40,295 bases of DNA from JAIOTH01 sp964486685. Lineage in GTDB: Bacteria; Patescibacteriota; Patescibacteriia; UBA1558; S5-K13. A program made the translations under genes and the position numbers. Where the stretch lies: contig CAZAOE010000010.1 in assembly GCA_964486685.1 (NCBI GenBank), positions 1 to 40,295 on the forward strand. Reading direction: 5' to 3'. Positions 1 to 7,685 of the stretch are shown here, one piece after another (position 1 is the first letter of the stretch; every line of letters starts with the position of its first letter). Under the pieces are notes generated by a model. That model was not told the origin of the DNA and searched no databases. It worked only from the letters and a program-made list of their open reading frames with translations.

Positions 1-482
1 ATAATATATTATTTAGTTAATAGCAAAAATATAGTTATTTTAATTTTGTTTTGATGATAGTTTCTTTTCTTCTACCTTTTCCTAGAAAAAGGTAGAACTA
101 AAAAGTCGCTCCTGTACAAAAATTTATCACCGCAGAGCGGGATCCCGTCACAATTATAAAATATATAGAAACGGGAGACAATTCATCATTAAGCCAAATG
201 AATTTCAATACTCGTCATTCTCATTCCTCGTAGAAATTCTATTTGTCTTTATTCGAATTGTATCTAAATTGTTGTAAGGGCGCCTAAAATACAAATAAAA
301 TACAAATACTATAAAAAAAACTACTGTAATAATTATATTTTATTGTCTTAAGTACCACAGTGTTTGACAGAGATCCAATAAAAATGCGAGTAAAATAAAT
401 AAAACATCTTTTACCCGCGTAATAAAAATATTAGATTCCATGTTTTTTCTGTGCCCAGACAAGCAAAACTACCCTTCCTCTA
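1..482. other. Gene-free stretch at window edge
   Basis: I see no convincing coding region or known RNA here. It holds a short hairpin at 72-95 (arms CTACCTTTT/AAAAGGTAG) and a GC patch at 130-145 around GGGATCCCG, which matches palindromic pieces seen elsewhere in the window. A terminator-like hairpin for the minus-strand glycosyltransferase run lies near 377-418. I looked for tmRNA and SRP RNA signatures on both strands and found none. Confidence 0.5.
377..418 (-). terminator. Terminator-like hairpin after the GT4 gene run
   Basis: On the minus strand GCGGGTAAAA pairs with TTTTACTCGC (ten pairs including one G-U). An ATTTTTATT tract follows. It lies about 65 bases past the stop of the 483-1625 glycosyltransferase, where a Rho-independent terminator for the three-gene run would be expected. 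Confidence 0.55.
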
Positions 483-1625
483 TTAATTATCTTTTTGAAA
501 AATAGACGAATATATTTTTAAAGTTTCTTTAGCCGTTTTTTGCCAATCATATTTTAAGAATAATTTTTGAGAATTAATAATTAATTTTCCTCTTAATTCT
601 TGGTCATTAATAATTTTATTAAGTTTTTCTAAAAAATCAGCCTGGTCTTGGGGATTAAAATATAAAACAGCATCTTCTAAAATTTCCGGCAAACAAGAAT
701 AATTACTAGATAAAACTGGTAGCTTAAATTGTAAGGCCTCTAAAGGTGGCAAACCAAAACCCTCAGATAAGGAAGGAAAAATATAGGCCTGGGCATTTTT
801 ATAAAACTCTGCTAATTTTTCATCTGATATATAGCCCGTTAAAATTACTTTTTTTTCTAAACCTAAATCCTGAATTAATTTTGCTAAACGCTGATAAAAA
901 TAATCTCTTTTACCAATTAAAACTAATTGATAGTCCTCTTTAAAATCGCTAAAGGCCTGAATTAAAAATTCTAAATTTTTATGGGGATAGGCGTTGCCTA
1001 CATATAAAACAAATTTTTTCTCAATACCATATTTTTTAAAATCAATTTCAACATTATTATCTTCTAATTTTGTAACTCCTTCATAAACTACTTTAACCTT
1101 TTTCTCTGCAACTTTAAACTTGTCTACTATTTCATTTTTAGTAAAATCTGCCATAGTAATAATGGCGTGCGACTTTTGGATTGCTCGCTTAATTACCAGG
1201 CGATAAAATAAATTCTTTAAAAAATATTTTAAGGGCGATAAAGTGCTGGCTCTTTGGCTGGGATATTTAGTTAAAATTAAATCATGGATAGAAACAATAA
1301 AAGGATATTTACAAAAAAGTGGCACATTAAAATGCGGAAAATGAACTAAGTTTGGTTTGATTTTATTTAAAATCCTCGGTATTTTAATTTGTTCAGCTAA
1401 ACCATACCAAGGAATATCAACTATAATTTTTTTAAAATTTAAATTATTGGGCTGGTATTTGTCTTTATTTTCTTGATTGATTAAAATAAAATACTGATTT
1501 TTTAAGCTCCCTCCGCTTTGGCCTATTTCTTCGACAATTTTTTCCAAATTTAAAACTAATTGTTCAACATAACGACCAATTCCAGTTCCGGTTCCAAAAA
1601 AACGAGCGTCTATAGCTATTTTCAT
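483..1625 (-). CDS. GT4-family glycosyltransferase
   Basis: This is a retaining GT-B glycosyltransferase that probably transfers a nucleotide-activated sugar onto a lipid-linked or surface glycan at the cytoplasmic face of the membrane. The 380 residues start with the glycine-rich acceptor loop GTGTGIGRYV (11-20). A YVG-x-PHKN segment (208-217) opens the C-terminal Rossmann domain. The EX7E donor motif EGFGLPPLE is at 288-296. Length is normal for GT4. The start ATG has no Shine-Dalgarno sequence, as in most genes here. It is the last of three consecutive minus-strand GT4 genes, so it probably belongs to an exopolysaccharide or cell-wall glycan operon with the sugar transferase at 4980. Donor and acceptor cannot be read from the sequence. 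Confidence 0.9.
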   Translation of the reverse strand: MKIAIDARFFGTGTGIGRYVEQLVLNLEKIVEEIGQSGGSLKNQYFILINQENKDKYQPNNLNFKKIIVDIPWYGLAEQIKIPRILNKIKPNLVHFPHFNVPLFCKYPFIVSIHDLILTKYPSQRASTLSPLKYFLKNLFYRLVIKRAIQKSHAIITMADFTKNEIVDKFKVAEKKVKVVYEGVTKLEDNNVEIDFKKYGIEKKFVLYVGNAYPHKNLEFLIQAFSDFKEDYQLVLIGKRDYFYQRLAKLIQDLGLEKKVILTGYISDEKLAEFYKNAQAYIFPSLSEGFGLPPLEALQFKLPVLSSNYSCLPEILEDAVLYFNPQDQADFLEKLNKIINDQELRGKLIINSQKLFLKYDWQKTAKETLKIYSSIFQKDN

Positions 1626-1781
1626 ATATTTAGTTTAGCCTTGGGCTTGTAGAAGCTTAGCTTGTAGGGAATTAGGTTGTAGGAAATTAATTATAAGTTG
1701 TAAATAATCCGTACTGCGTAATTCGTAATTCTTACTTCTTACTCCTTAATACTTACTTCTTAATACTTACTTCTCGCCCCG
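1626..1781. repeat. Spacer built of repeated short words
   Basis: The spacer between two GT4 genes consists of iterated words: TTGTAGG(A)AATTA two or three times, then GTAATTCGTAATTC, then TACTTCTTA(AT) repeated four to five times. The same words recur in other spacers (17156-17225, 22975-23010, 24770-24800, 28705-28740). No gene or RNA signature is visible. Confidence 0.6.
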
Positions 1782-2891
1782 TTACCTAAACAAACCCAAT
1801 AACCTCTCTGCCGCCTTATCCCAATTATTATAATATTCTTGATTAAACTCTTTATTTTTATAAAAAGAATAAAATTCTTTATTAAATAATAACTGCTTCA
1901 GGGCCTGGCATAAATCTTCTATATCAAAGGCCTCAATTAATAAAGCATTATTTTTAACAACCTCTGGCAAGGAAGAATTATTAGAACTTATAACTGGACA
2001 ACCACAAGCTAAGGCCTCTAAAACTGGCAAACCAAAACCCTCATAAAAAGACGGCCACACAAAAACCTTGGCTAAATTATATAAAGCTGGTAAATCTTTT
2101 TCTGGACAATAATCTAAAATTTTTATTCGCTGTTTAATTTTTTGTGGTAAATCCTGATAATAATTTCGCCAAATATTTTCTTTCCACCCTGCTGGTCCGA
2201 GAATAAGTAAATCAATCTCTGAATCAATTTTTTTAAATGCTTTTAAAATTGCTAAAATATTTTTCCGCGGTTCTTTGGTGCCTACAAAAAAAATAAAGTC
2301 GTTCTTGATTTGATATTTATCTTTAATCTGCTGTAAATATTCTTGATCTGTTATTTTTTTAAATTTCTGATTCACTCCTAATGGCGAAACTATAATTTTA
2401 TCTGTTGGAACATGATAAATATTTTGTAAATCTAAAGCTGTGTTCTCAGAAACAGCAATTAATTTATCGCTGCGTTGAATAATTTTTTTTGGACAAATAA
2501 ATTTATGCCATAATCTGCGTGACCAATTTAAAAATTGCGGATATTTAATAAAAGACAAATCATGTATTGTGCTAATTAATTTAACGCTTTTATTTTTCAA
2601 ATGACAAATATTAAAATTGGGCAACCAAAAAATATCTATATTTAGCTTCGGCCAATTAAAAAACAAGCTCTGAATAAACATTAGCTTGCTGGGAATATTA
2701 TAATGAATTAATTCGGCATCTTCGCTTTTCAAATTAACAATTACATCTTTATTTTTTCTACCAAAACTAATTAAAAAATATTTATTTTTTTGGTCTAAAA
2801 TTAATAATCTAGACAATATTTCTTTTAAATATTTTCCCACTCCGCTTAAATTTTCTTGCTTCAAAGGAGTGATATCAATTGCTATTTTCAT
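1782..2891 (-). CDS. GT4-family glycosyltransferase
   Basis: A second GT-B, GT4-type sugar transferase of 369 residues, expected to act in the cytoplasm on a membrane-linked glycan. The N-terminal domain carries an SGVGKYLKE acceptor loop (about 16-24). The C-terminal donor domain has FFVGTKEPRKNI followed by the EX7E motif EGFGLPVLE (284-292) and the common ACGCPVISS segment. It follows the 2898-4028 gene by 6 bp, so the two are probably co-transcribed. Its sequence is clearly diverged from both neighbours, suggesting a distinct linkage in one glycan rather than a recent duplication. The start ATG has no SD. Confidence 0.9.
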   Translation of the reverse strand: MKIAIDITPLKQENLSGVGKYLKEILSRLLILDQKNKYFLISFGRKNKDVIVNLKSEDAELIHYNIPSKLMFIQSLFFNWPKLNIDIFWLPNFNICHLKNKSVKLISTIHDLSFIKYPQFLNWSRRLWHKFICPKKIIQRSDKLIAVSENTALDLQNIYHVPTDKIIVSPLGVNQKFKKITDQEYLQQIKDKYQIKNDFIFFVGTKEPRKNILAILKAFKKIDSEIDLLILGPAGWKENIWRNYYQDLPQKIKQRIKILDYCPEKDLPALYNLAKVFVWPSFYEGFGLPVLEALACGCPVISSNNSSLPEVVKNNALLIEAFDIEDLCQALKQLLFNKEFYSFYKNKEFNQEYYNNWDKAAERLLGLFR

Positions 2892-2897
2892 AATAAT

Positions 2898-4028
2898 TTA
2901 CAATTTACAATTTTCGTATTCTAATGGCAATTTTTTTTGATTTAATTTATCTGCAATAAAATCTCTAATTTCTTCTTTAAATCTCTGCACATTAAAACGA
3001 GCGGCCTGGTCTTTAATAAAATCATGATTAAAATCAAGTTTATCAGCATCTAAAACTGCTTCGGCCAAAGATTCCCATTCTTGTTCTGCAAAAAATAATC
3101 CTGTTTTTTTATTTTCAATTGTTTCTAAGACGCCCCCTGAACCATAAGCTATAACTGGACAACCCGAAGCCATAGCTTCTACAGCTGATATTCCAAAGTC
3201 CTCTTCTTGGGGATGAATAAAGGCCTTAGCTCGAGACAAATATTTATACTTTTCTTCATCACTTATTTCTCCTAAAAATTGTATATTGGGCTTGGCTATT
3301 TTTTTCAAAGTATTAAGGTATTCACCGCCACCAATTATTTTAATAGGTAATTTTAACTGATTAAAGGCCCGGACAATCAAATCAACCTTTTTATAAGGTC
3401 TAATTCTAGAAACAACTATATAATAATTTTCTTTCTGCGGATTAGAATAACATTTATGAATATTAACTGGCGGGTAAATGACCTGCGCATTTCTGCGGTA
3501 ATATTTTCTTATTCTTTCAGCTACAAAATGAGAATTAGCAATAAAATGGTCAACTCTTTGAGCAGCCGCAAAATCCCAAGTCCGCAATTTTTTTAATTCT
3601 GAGATTAAAATCCTTTTCATTAAAACCGGAATTCTTAAATTACTCACATATTCATGGGTATCACTCCATAAATAACGCGTTGGCGTATGACAATAACAAA
3701 AATGCAAACTCTTGCTCGGTGTAATAATGCCTTTAGCTAAGGCAGAGGTGGAAGATAAAACTATATCATATTTAGAAAAATCAAAACTCTCCCAAGCCGA
3801 AGGCATAAAAGTTAAAAACCATTTGAAAAAATTAAATGAGCCCGGCACATTTTGTAATAATGAAGTAATGATTTTACAATTCTTAAAAAGCGGAATTTTA
3901 TTTTTATCATAAATTAAGGTATAAATCGGACTTTTTGGAAAAATATGATGAAATTCTAAAAGAACCTTTTCGGCTCCGCCCATTTGGTTTAAATGATCAT
4001 GTACTAAAGCAATTTTTTTATCTTGCAT
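2898..4028 (-). CDS. GT4-family glycosyltransferase, mannosyltransferase-like
   Basis: First gene of the three-gene glycosyltransferase run; 376 residues. The opening segment IALVHDHLNQMGGAEKVL is typical of the GT4 subgroup that includes WbaZ-like mannosyltransferases; the mannose assignment is an inference from that resemblance. The EX7E motif is EDFGISAVE (276-284), followed by MASGCPVIAYGSGG. The last residues (EYENCKL) are encoded by sequence that matches the AATTTACAATTTT spacer word, so the C-terminus seems to have extended into repeat DNA. The start ATG has no SD. The upstream 114 bp is shared with the divergent 4143 gene and its strong promoter. Confidence 0.88.
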   Translation of the reverse strand: MQDKKIALVHDHLNQMGGAEKVLLEFHHIFPKSPIYTLIYDKNKIPLFKNCKIITSLLQNVPGSFNFFKWFLTFMPSAWESFDFSKYDIVLSSTSALAKGIITPSKSLHFCYCHTPTRYLWSDTHEYVSNLRIPVLMKRILISELKKLRTWDFAAAQRVDHFIANSHFVAERIRKYYRRNAQVIYPPVNIHKCYSNPQKENYYIVVSRIRPYKKVDLIVRAFNQLKLPIKIIGGGEYLNTLKKIAKPNIQFLGEISDEEKYKYLSRAKAFIHPQEEDFGISAVEAMASGCPVIAYGSGGVLETIENKKTGLFFAEQEWESLAEAVLDADKLDFNHDFIKDQAARFNVQRFKEEIRDFIADKLNQKKLPLEYENCKL

Positions 4029-4065
4029 ATAGGAATATTATAACAAAAAAAATCCTATTTACATA

Positions 4066-4094
4066 TTGACAAAATAAATTAGAAATGATATAAA
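4066..4094 (+). promoter_or_regulatory. Sigma70-type promoter of the 4143 gene
   Basis: TTGACA (4066-4071) and TATAAA (4089-4094) are separated by exactly 17 bp, upstream of the 4143 gene. The predicted start falls at about 4101, at the edge of the perfect 18-bp palindrome at 4101-4118, a possible operator site. Confidence 0.8.
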
Positions 4095-4100
4095 GTAAAA

Positions 4101-4118
4101 TCCTTTAAATTTAAAGGA
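4101..4118. promoter_or_regulatory. Perfect 18-bp palindrome at the transcription start
   Basis: TCCTTTAAATTTAAAGGA is self-complementary over its whole length. It starts 7 bases after the -10 box of the 4143 gene. Its position at +1 fits a dimeric-repressor operator; no regulator gene is adjacent, so this is an inference. Confidence 0.4.
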
Positions 4119-4142
4119 AATAAAAAAAACACGGAGGAGTAA

Positions 4143-4817
4143 ATGAAAAAGATTACTTTAATCTTTGTTGTGATTAATCTTTTCTTATTCTCAACTCTAT
4201 TTTCAGAAGGAAAAAAATGGGGGAAGTCTTTAAAGAGGGGTTGGGTAACAGAAAAAATCCAAAAACAACAAGAGAAAAAAGGGATTTATTTCATGGTCCC
4301 TGAACTCTATATCGGAGTAGAAAAAGACCCTGGTAAAATAATGTATTCAGCGTCAGTATTGGGATGTTATAATTTCCCTGAATTTGGAGCTATCGGTCTA
4401 AAAATAGGAAATTACAAATCCCAAAATGACAACTTACTGGCTTCATCAAAATCTACAACTCGAATAATGACTGGATATATTGGATCAATGTTCTCTATAT
4501 TGGCTGGAATTGACTTTAATGAAGCTACGGATACTCAGAAAAAATATAGTACCCCGGTAATCGAAGCTCGCTTCATTTGGCCCCTTTTACTATACGAAGA
4601 GGCCCTATTAATAACTCAACCCAGTAAAGATAAGCTTTTGTTTAAGAATAGACTGGGTATAGGATTAGTTGTGTTTGAAGCCGGCTGGGAATATGAAATT
4701 ATTAATATTGAAGAAGAGGTTAAAACAAGAAATGCTGTCTTTGTTGCGGTATTTCATGTTTTAACATTTAGTTTCGGCAAAGATTATTTCTATGGAGGAT
4801 TAAGATTTATGATCTAA
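4143..4817 (+). CDS. Secreted protein of unknown function, possibly barrel-like
   Basis: I do not recognise the family. The 224-residue product begins with a clear signal peptide (MKK, then a hydrophobic stretch to about residue 20, SEG). The mature part alternates hydrophobic and polar residues (for example 70-92 and 170-215) and ends in FMI. That pattern recalls outer-membrane beta-barrels, but a CPR cell is not expected to have an outer membrane. It stands alone on the plus strand, with a consensus promoter, a GGAGGAG Shine-Dalgarno 3-5 bases before ATG and its own terminator. The core genes lack such an SD. These traits suggest acquisition from an SD-using, perhaps diderm, bacterium. Existence of the gene is secure; function is unknown. 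Confidence 0.8.
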   Translation: MKKITLIFVVINLFLFSTLFSEGKKWGKSLKRGWVTEKIQKQQEKKGIYFMVPELYIGVEKDPGKIMYSASVLGCYNFPEFGAIGLKIGNYKSQNDNLLASSKSTTRIMTGYIGSMFSILAGIDFNEATDTQKKYSTPVIEARFIWPLLLYEEALLITQPSKDKLLFKNRLGIGLVVFEAGWEYEIINIEEEVKTRNAVFVAVFHVLTFSFGKDYFYGGLRFMI

Positions 4818-4838
4818 CCTTCAAAAATACAAAATTTT

Positions 4839-4866
4839 AGAGACTCCTCACAAGAGTCTCTTTTTT
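4839..4866 (+). terminator. Rho-independent terminator of the 4143 gene
   Basis: GAGACTC (4840-4846) pairs with GAGTCTC (4854-4860), with an extra A-T closing pair and a run of six T. It lies just after the stop codon of the secreted-protein gene. Confidence 0.85.
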
Positions 4867-4921
4867 ATTTTCATCGAGTTAAACTCGACAAACAAAAAAA
4901 TCTGCATTAACAGATTCCTAA

Positions 4922-4979
4922 AAGCTAATAGCTGTCCCGCAAGGCGGGATCCCGTTTGCGGGAAAAGCTGACAGCTAAT
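4922..4979. repeat. GC-rich nested palindrome
   Basis: CCCGCAAGGCGGGATCCCG and TTGCGGGA form overlapping inverted repeats flanked by AGCTGT/ACAGCT. It abuts the stop codon of the minus-strand sugar transferase and may serve as its terminator hairpin. Its GC content contrasts with the surrounding AT-rich DNA. Confidence 0.55.
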
Positions 4980-6365
4980 TTAAACCGCGCTTTTAGTAAA
5001 AAGAACAACTTTGATTGTTTTAAATAAAATTACAAAATCTAACATAAAGCTCCAATTTTCAATATAATAAATATCCAATTTAACTTCTTCTTCAAATTCT
5101 AAGTCCGAACGTCCAGACACTTGAGCCATGCCAGTCATCCCTGGCTTAATAGCCAAAAGCTTTAAATGGTGGTCTTGATATTTAGCTACTTCTTGGGGCT
5201 CATGGGCTCGCGGACCAACTAAACTCATTTTTCCTTTTAAAACATTAATAATCTGCGGTAATTCATCTAAAGATGTTTTTCTTAAAAATTTACCAATCGG
5301 AGTAATACGTGGGTCATCTTTCATCTTAAATAATGGCCCATCATCTCTTTCATTGTATTTCATTAAATTTTCTTTCATTTTATCGGCCCCCATAACCATT
5401 GACCTAAATTTATACATTTTAAAGGGCTTATTTTTGGCACCAATGCGTTCTAATTTAACTAAAACTGGACCTTTAGTGTCTAACTTAATTAATGCTCCGA
5501 TTATTAAATAAAGCGGAATAAAAAATATCAAACCAATAAATGATAAAATAACATCAAATAATCTTTTCCAAACCCGACCCCAGCCATCTAAAAATGTTTC
5601 CTTGATTTCTATTAAAGGAATTCCGGCTACAGCATTCATTTCAAAATTAATGATTTTGGTTTCTAATAAAGAAGCCGCATATTTATAAACCACATGATGA
5701 GTATTACAAAAATTAACTAATTTATTAACAAATTCTCTATCACTATATGGTTCGGCCAATATAATTTCATCAATTTCTGTTTCTTGACTGGTTTGATTTA
5801 ATTTAAAAATAGTATTGTCATCCAAAACATCATATTTTTTTATAATTTTATACCCCCAAAATTTATTTTTCTTAAATTCGCTAATCAATCTATAAGTATT
5901 ATTATTATGACCAATAATAATTATTTTAGTACTAAAATATCCTTTTTTAACTAAAGCCCGATGAATTGCTTCTAAAACAATTCTTTCTAAAATCAAAAAG
6001 AATAAACTAAAAACCCAAAAAAATATTACTATAAAACGAGAGTTAAATAATTTTTGATTAAAAAAGAAAGCGATAATTAAAATTAAAACAAAAGTAGAGC
6101 AACCCGTAAATATCTTAGAAATTTTATATTGTAATTTTTTTCTCTCTAAATTATAAACACCAGATATAAAAAGTATTAATAAAGCAAATAAAGAAGCCCC
6201 TAAAAGTATTTTTAAATAAAGCAATAAAGATAAATCAAAAAGAACGGGTCTATATTCCACCACAAAAGACCTGAACCTTAAAATATAAGCCAATAAGCCC
6301 GATAAAATTAATAACAAAAAATCAATCGGAACTTCTATAATATCTATTATATTACGTTTCTTCAT
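4980..6365 (-). CDS. Polyprenyl-phosphate sugar-1-phosphate transferase (WbaP/WcaJ type)
   Basis: This membrane enzyme starts exopolysaccharide synthesis by moving a sugar-1-phosphate from a nucleotide sugar to undecaprenyl phosphate. Of 461 residues, about 1-135 form four to five transmembrane helices. A Rossmann-like CoA-binding-type domain follows (about 145-250). The catalytic sugar-transferase domain is C-terminal, with KPFKMYKFRSM, SLDELPQIINVLKGKMSLVG (365-384) and PR at 385-386. Length is typical of the family. It supplies the lipid-linked first sugar that the neighbouring GT4 enzymes could extend. The ATG start has no SD. The precise sugar (glucose, galactose or other) cannot be told. 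Confidence 0.93.
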   Translation of the reverse strand: MKKRNIIDIIEVPIDFLLLILSGLLAYILRFRSFVVEYRPVLFDLSLLLYLKILLGASLFALLILFISGVYNLERKKLQYKISKIFTGCSTFVLILIIAFFFNQKLFNSRFIVIFFWVFSLFFLILERIVLEAIHRALVKKGYFSTKIIIIGHNNNTYRLISEFKKNKFWGYKIIKKYDVLDDNTIFKLNQTSQETEIDEIILAEPYSDREFVNKLVNFCNTHHVVYKYAASLLETKIINFEMNAVAGIPLIEIKETFLDGWGRVWKRLFDVILSFIGLIFFIPLYLIIGALIKLDTKGPVLVKLERIGAKNKPFKMYKFRSMVMGADKMKENLMKYNERDDGPLFKMKDDPRITPIGKFLRKTSLDELPQIINVLKGKMSLVGPRAHEPQEVAKYQDHHLKLLAIKPGMTGMAQVSGRSDLEFEEEVKLDIYYIENWSFMLDFVILFKTIKVVLFTKSAV

Positions 6366-6376
6366 AATAAATTATA

Positions 6377-6395
6377 AAGTAGTTAAATTAGTTAT
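6377..6395. repeat. Direct repeat of the rnpB 3' end
   Basis: Nineteen bases here are identical to 6495-6513, which holds the 3' strand of the RNase P RNA P1 helix. The copies are 118 bp apart and enclose the AT hairpin at 6460-6497 and a GC patch (6396-6430). The copy lies downstream of rnpB in the direction of transcription. Confidence 0.75.
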
Positions 6396-6459
6396 GCTCC
6401 GACTCCCCAGCTGAGCTCGGTTCGCTCAGCATAAATAGTTTTACAATCCTACAAATAAA

Positions 6460-6497
6460 CTTAATCATTACTAATTTTAGTATTAGTAATGATTAAG
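6460..6497 (-). terminator. AT-only hairpin after rnpB, probable terminator
   Basis: Perfect 15-bp arms (CTTAATCATTACTAA / TTAGTAATGATTAAG) surround an 8-base loop immediately 3' of the rnpB P1 helix. On the minus strand TTTATTTG follows. The absence of GC pairs in the stem is unusual for a terminator. Confidence 0.55.
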
Positions 6498-6525
6498 TAG
6501 TTAAATTAGTTATAAGCCGAATTCT

Positions 6526-6553
6526 GTCCTCCTTCGCTAAAGCTTCGGAGGAC
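6526..6553. repeat. Palindrome inside rnpB (copy 1)
   Basis: GTCCTCC and GGAGGAC enclose TTCGCTAAAGCTTC. The same module occurs at 26890-26917 (leader of the 26931 gene), and a variant lies at 29680-29712. It appears inserted in a peripheral helix near the RNase P RNA 3' end. Confidence 0.7.
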
Positions 6554-6598
6554 ACGTCCTCCCCCTAACTTTTAATAAATATTTTTCTGGGGGACCTG

Positions 6599-6617
6599 TC
6601 GCTCGAAGCTTCAGCGA
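6599..6617. repeat. Palindrome inside rnpB (copy 2)
   Basis: TCGCTCGAAGCTTCAGCGA is a 19-base palindrome with one mismatched pair (C opposite A). It shares the GAAGCTTC core with the palindrome inside prmC (35524-35541). Confidence 0.6.
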
Positions 6618-6777
6618 AGAGTGATGATCATCTATCTAGTATTTATGTTACCATAAATATCCAGCGGTCTACCACTCCCCTAAGGGAATATCTTGACCTT
6701 GCACCAAATAGAGTTTACCTCTCCTCTATTGTCACCAATAGAGCGCGCCAATTCATTAATTAGCGATTTCACCCTTA

Positions 6778-6812
6778 TCCTCCGAAGCTCGCTGAAAGCG
6801 AGCGTAGGAGGA
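6778..6812. repeat. Palindrome inside rnpB (copy 3)
   Basis: Nested arms: TCCTCC with GGAGGA outside, GCTCGCT with AGCGAGC inside. It is GC-rich and placed between conserved RNase P RNA blocks. Confidence 0.7.
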
Positions 6813-7050
6813 AGGAATATTTTCTGTTGCACTTGTCCTCTTGAAAAAATTACTTTTCTCAAGGGTTGGCGTTACCAATTATTTTTTTTATAGTGTTCGG
6901 ACTTTCCTCCCTAAACCACTCACTTCATTCGGGTTTAGGGCAGGCCCAATTTTTTCTACTAATAAAACTATTATGTAAAAAACGGGCTTGCCATGAACTC
7001 GAGCAGAGCGAGTAGTTCAAGGCGATCATCCACTAATTTAACTACCCGTC

Positions 7051-7079
7051 AATATAGTATTTTTTAAACTTTTTGTCAA
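7051..7079 (-). promoter_or_regulatory. rnpB promoter
   Basis: On the minus strand TTGACA (7079-7074) and TATATT (7056-7051) are separated by 17 bp. Transcription would start at about 7045, exactly where the P1 helix begins. Confidence 0.85.
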
Positions 7080-7087
7080 TGTTTAAA

Positions 7088-7123
7088 ACAAAAAAGCGGA
7101 TATTGGTTAAAACCTCACCGCTT
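7088..7123 (-). terminator. Terminator of the P-loop kinase gene
   Basis: AAGCGG pairs with CCGCTT, with an inner GGTTTTAACC, followed on the minus strand by TTTTTTG. The 5' arm overlaps the stop codon of the 7122 gene. It sits directly before the rnpB promoter and insulates the two units. Confidence 0.75.
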
Positions 7124-7550
7124 AATTATTTGACAACAAAATTTCGCCAGGATATTTTTCCATTCTTTCCGCCATATCGAAAATTTTATCTACTGGAACT
7201 TTATGAATATTCCTTTGCAAAGCAGTTTCTAAATCTATCTCTAAATTAACAACAAATGCTTGATAAGAATAATTCTTGGCTAATTGAAGATAAGTTTCAA
7301 ATTCCCAAATTTCAGTATTAGTATTATCAACAACAATAAAGTGCAAAGAGTTTTCAAGAGCCATTTGAAAAAGATTTTTACAGCGCCGATGTGCTAAGCC
7401 AAGATCTTTCTTAACAAAAATGTAATTTCCAGTAGAATTAAAGTAATCATCAGCTGAACAGATCCAAGCCCTAGGAAAATTTTTCTCAATAAAAGTCGAT
7501 TTTCCAGAACCCGGCAGTCCTCTCATGATCAGGACAATTTTTTTATTCAC
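7122..7550 (-). CDS. P-loop kinase of the polynucleotide-kinase-like AAA_33 group
   Basis: A 142-residue single-domain ATPase resembling N4BP2/T4 Pnk-type kinases, which phosphorylate nucleic-acid 5' ends or small molecules. Walker A is GLPGSGKST (11-19). SADDYF (32-37) and VVDNTNT (73-79) match the conserved Asp-containing motifs of the group. The substrate is not predictable. The start is GTG at 7550, chosen because AAGGAGG lies just upstream. That SD sits in the loop of a perfect 6-bp inverted repeat (ATAAAT/ATTTAT, 7552-7570). It is monocistronic with its own terminator. The strong SD and GTG start separate it from the SD-less core genes. A degenerate 30-base copy of the ATCCCC/GGGGAT palindrome lies in its leader at 7574-7603. 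Confidence 0.85.
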   Translation of the reverse strand: MNKKIVLIMRGLPGSGKSTFIEKNFPRAWICSADDYFNSTGNYIFVKKDLGLAHRRCKNLFQMALENSLHFIVVDNTNTEIWEFETYLQLAKNYSYQAFVVNLEIDLETALQRNIHKVPVDKIFDMAERMEKYPGEILLSNN

Positions 7551-7551
7551 G

Positions 7552-7570
7552 ATAAATCCTCCTTATTTAT
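7552..7570 (-). promoter_or_regulatory. SD displayed in a hairpin loop (7122 kinase gene)
   Basis: On the minus strand ATAAAT, AAGGAGG and ATTTAT are followed by C and the GTG start. The whole SD occupies the 7-base loop of a 6-bp stem. The same architecture is found before the genes at 19070 and 32947. Confidence 0.6.
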
Positions 7571-7573
7571 TTT

Positions 7574-7603
7574 ATCCTCACACATTACTAATGTTATGGG
7601 GAT
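7574..7603. repeat. Degenerate ATCCCC/GGGGAT palindrome
   Basis: Thirty bases running from ATCCTCACACATTA to TAATGTTATGGGGAT. The ends match the 31-bp family found inside rnhA, prmC and tmk, with two mismatched arm positions. It lies in the leader of the minus-strand kinase gene. Confidence 0.45.
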
Positions 7604-7649
7604 TTGTTTATAAAAAAACCTTAACAAATCCTATGGTTCTTGTAAATGC

Positions 7650-7678
7650 TTGACTTTTTTTAAGATATATATTACTAT
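7650..7678 (+). promoter_or_regulatory. Promoter of a candidate small RNA
   Basis: TTGACT (7650-7655) and TACTAT (7673-7678) are separated by 17 bp. A start near 7685-7686 is expected. The next feature downstream is a terminator, not a gene. Confidence 0.65.
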
Positions 7679-7685
7679 CTAAATA

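Larger units (their letters stand above)
6497..7045 (-). ncRNA. rnpB: RNase P RNA (bacterial class A)
   Basis: This is the catalytic RNA that matures tRNA 5' ends. On the minus strand I see GAGGAAAGTCCGAAC near 6894-6912. AGGGTGAAATCGC lies near 6760-6775. GGTAAACTC and GGTGCAAGGTCAAGATA lie near 6695-6720. ACAGAATTCGGCTTAT is at the 3' end. A 14-bp P1 helix pairs 7032-7045 with 6497-6510 exactly and defines both ends. At about 549 nt it is much longer than the usual 350-400 nt. The excess includes GC-rich palindromes at 6526-6553, 6599-6617 and 6778-6812, placed in peripheral positions between conserved blocks. A consensus promoter lies directly upstream. Confidence 0.95.

Noticed and set aside
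1..482. tmRNA or SRP RNA in the first spacer
   Set aside because: I found no tRNA-like end, tag frame or GGAAG(C)AG-type SRP loop on either strand.
6680..6893. Short open frames on both strands near 6.7-6.9 kb
   Set aside because: They lie wholly within the conserved RNase P RNA sequence and have no start signals.
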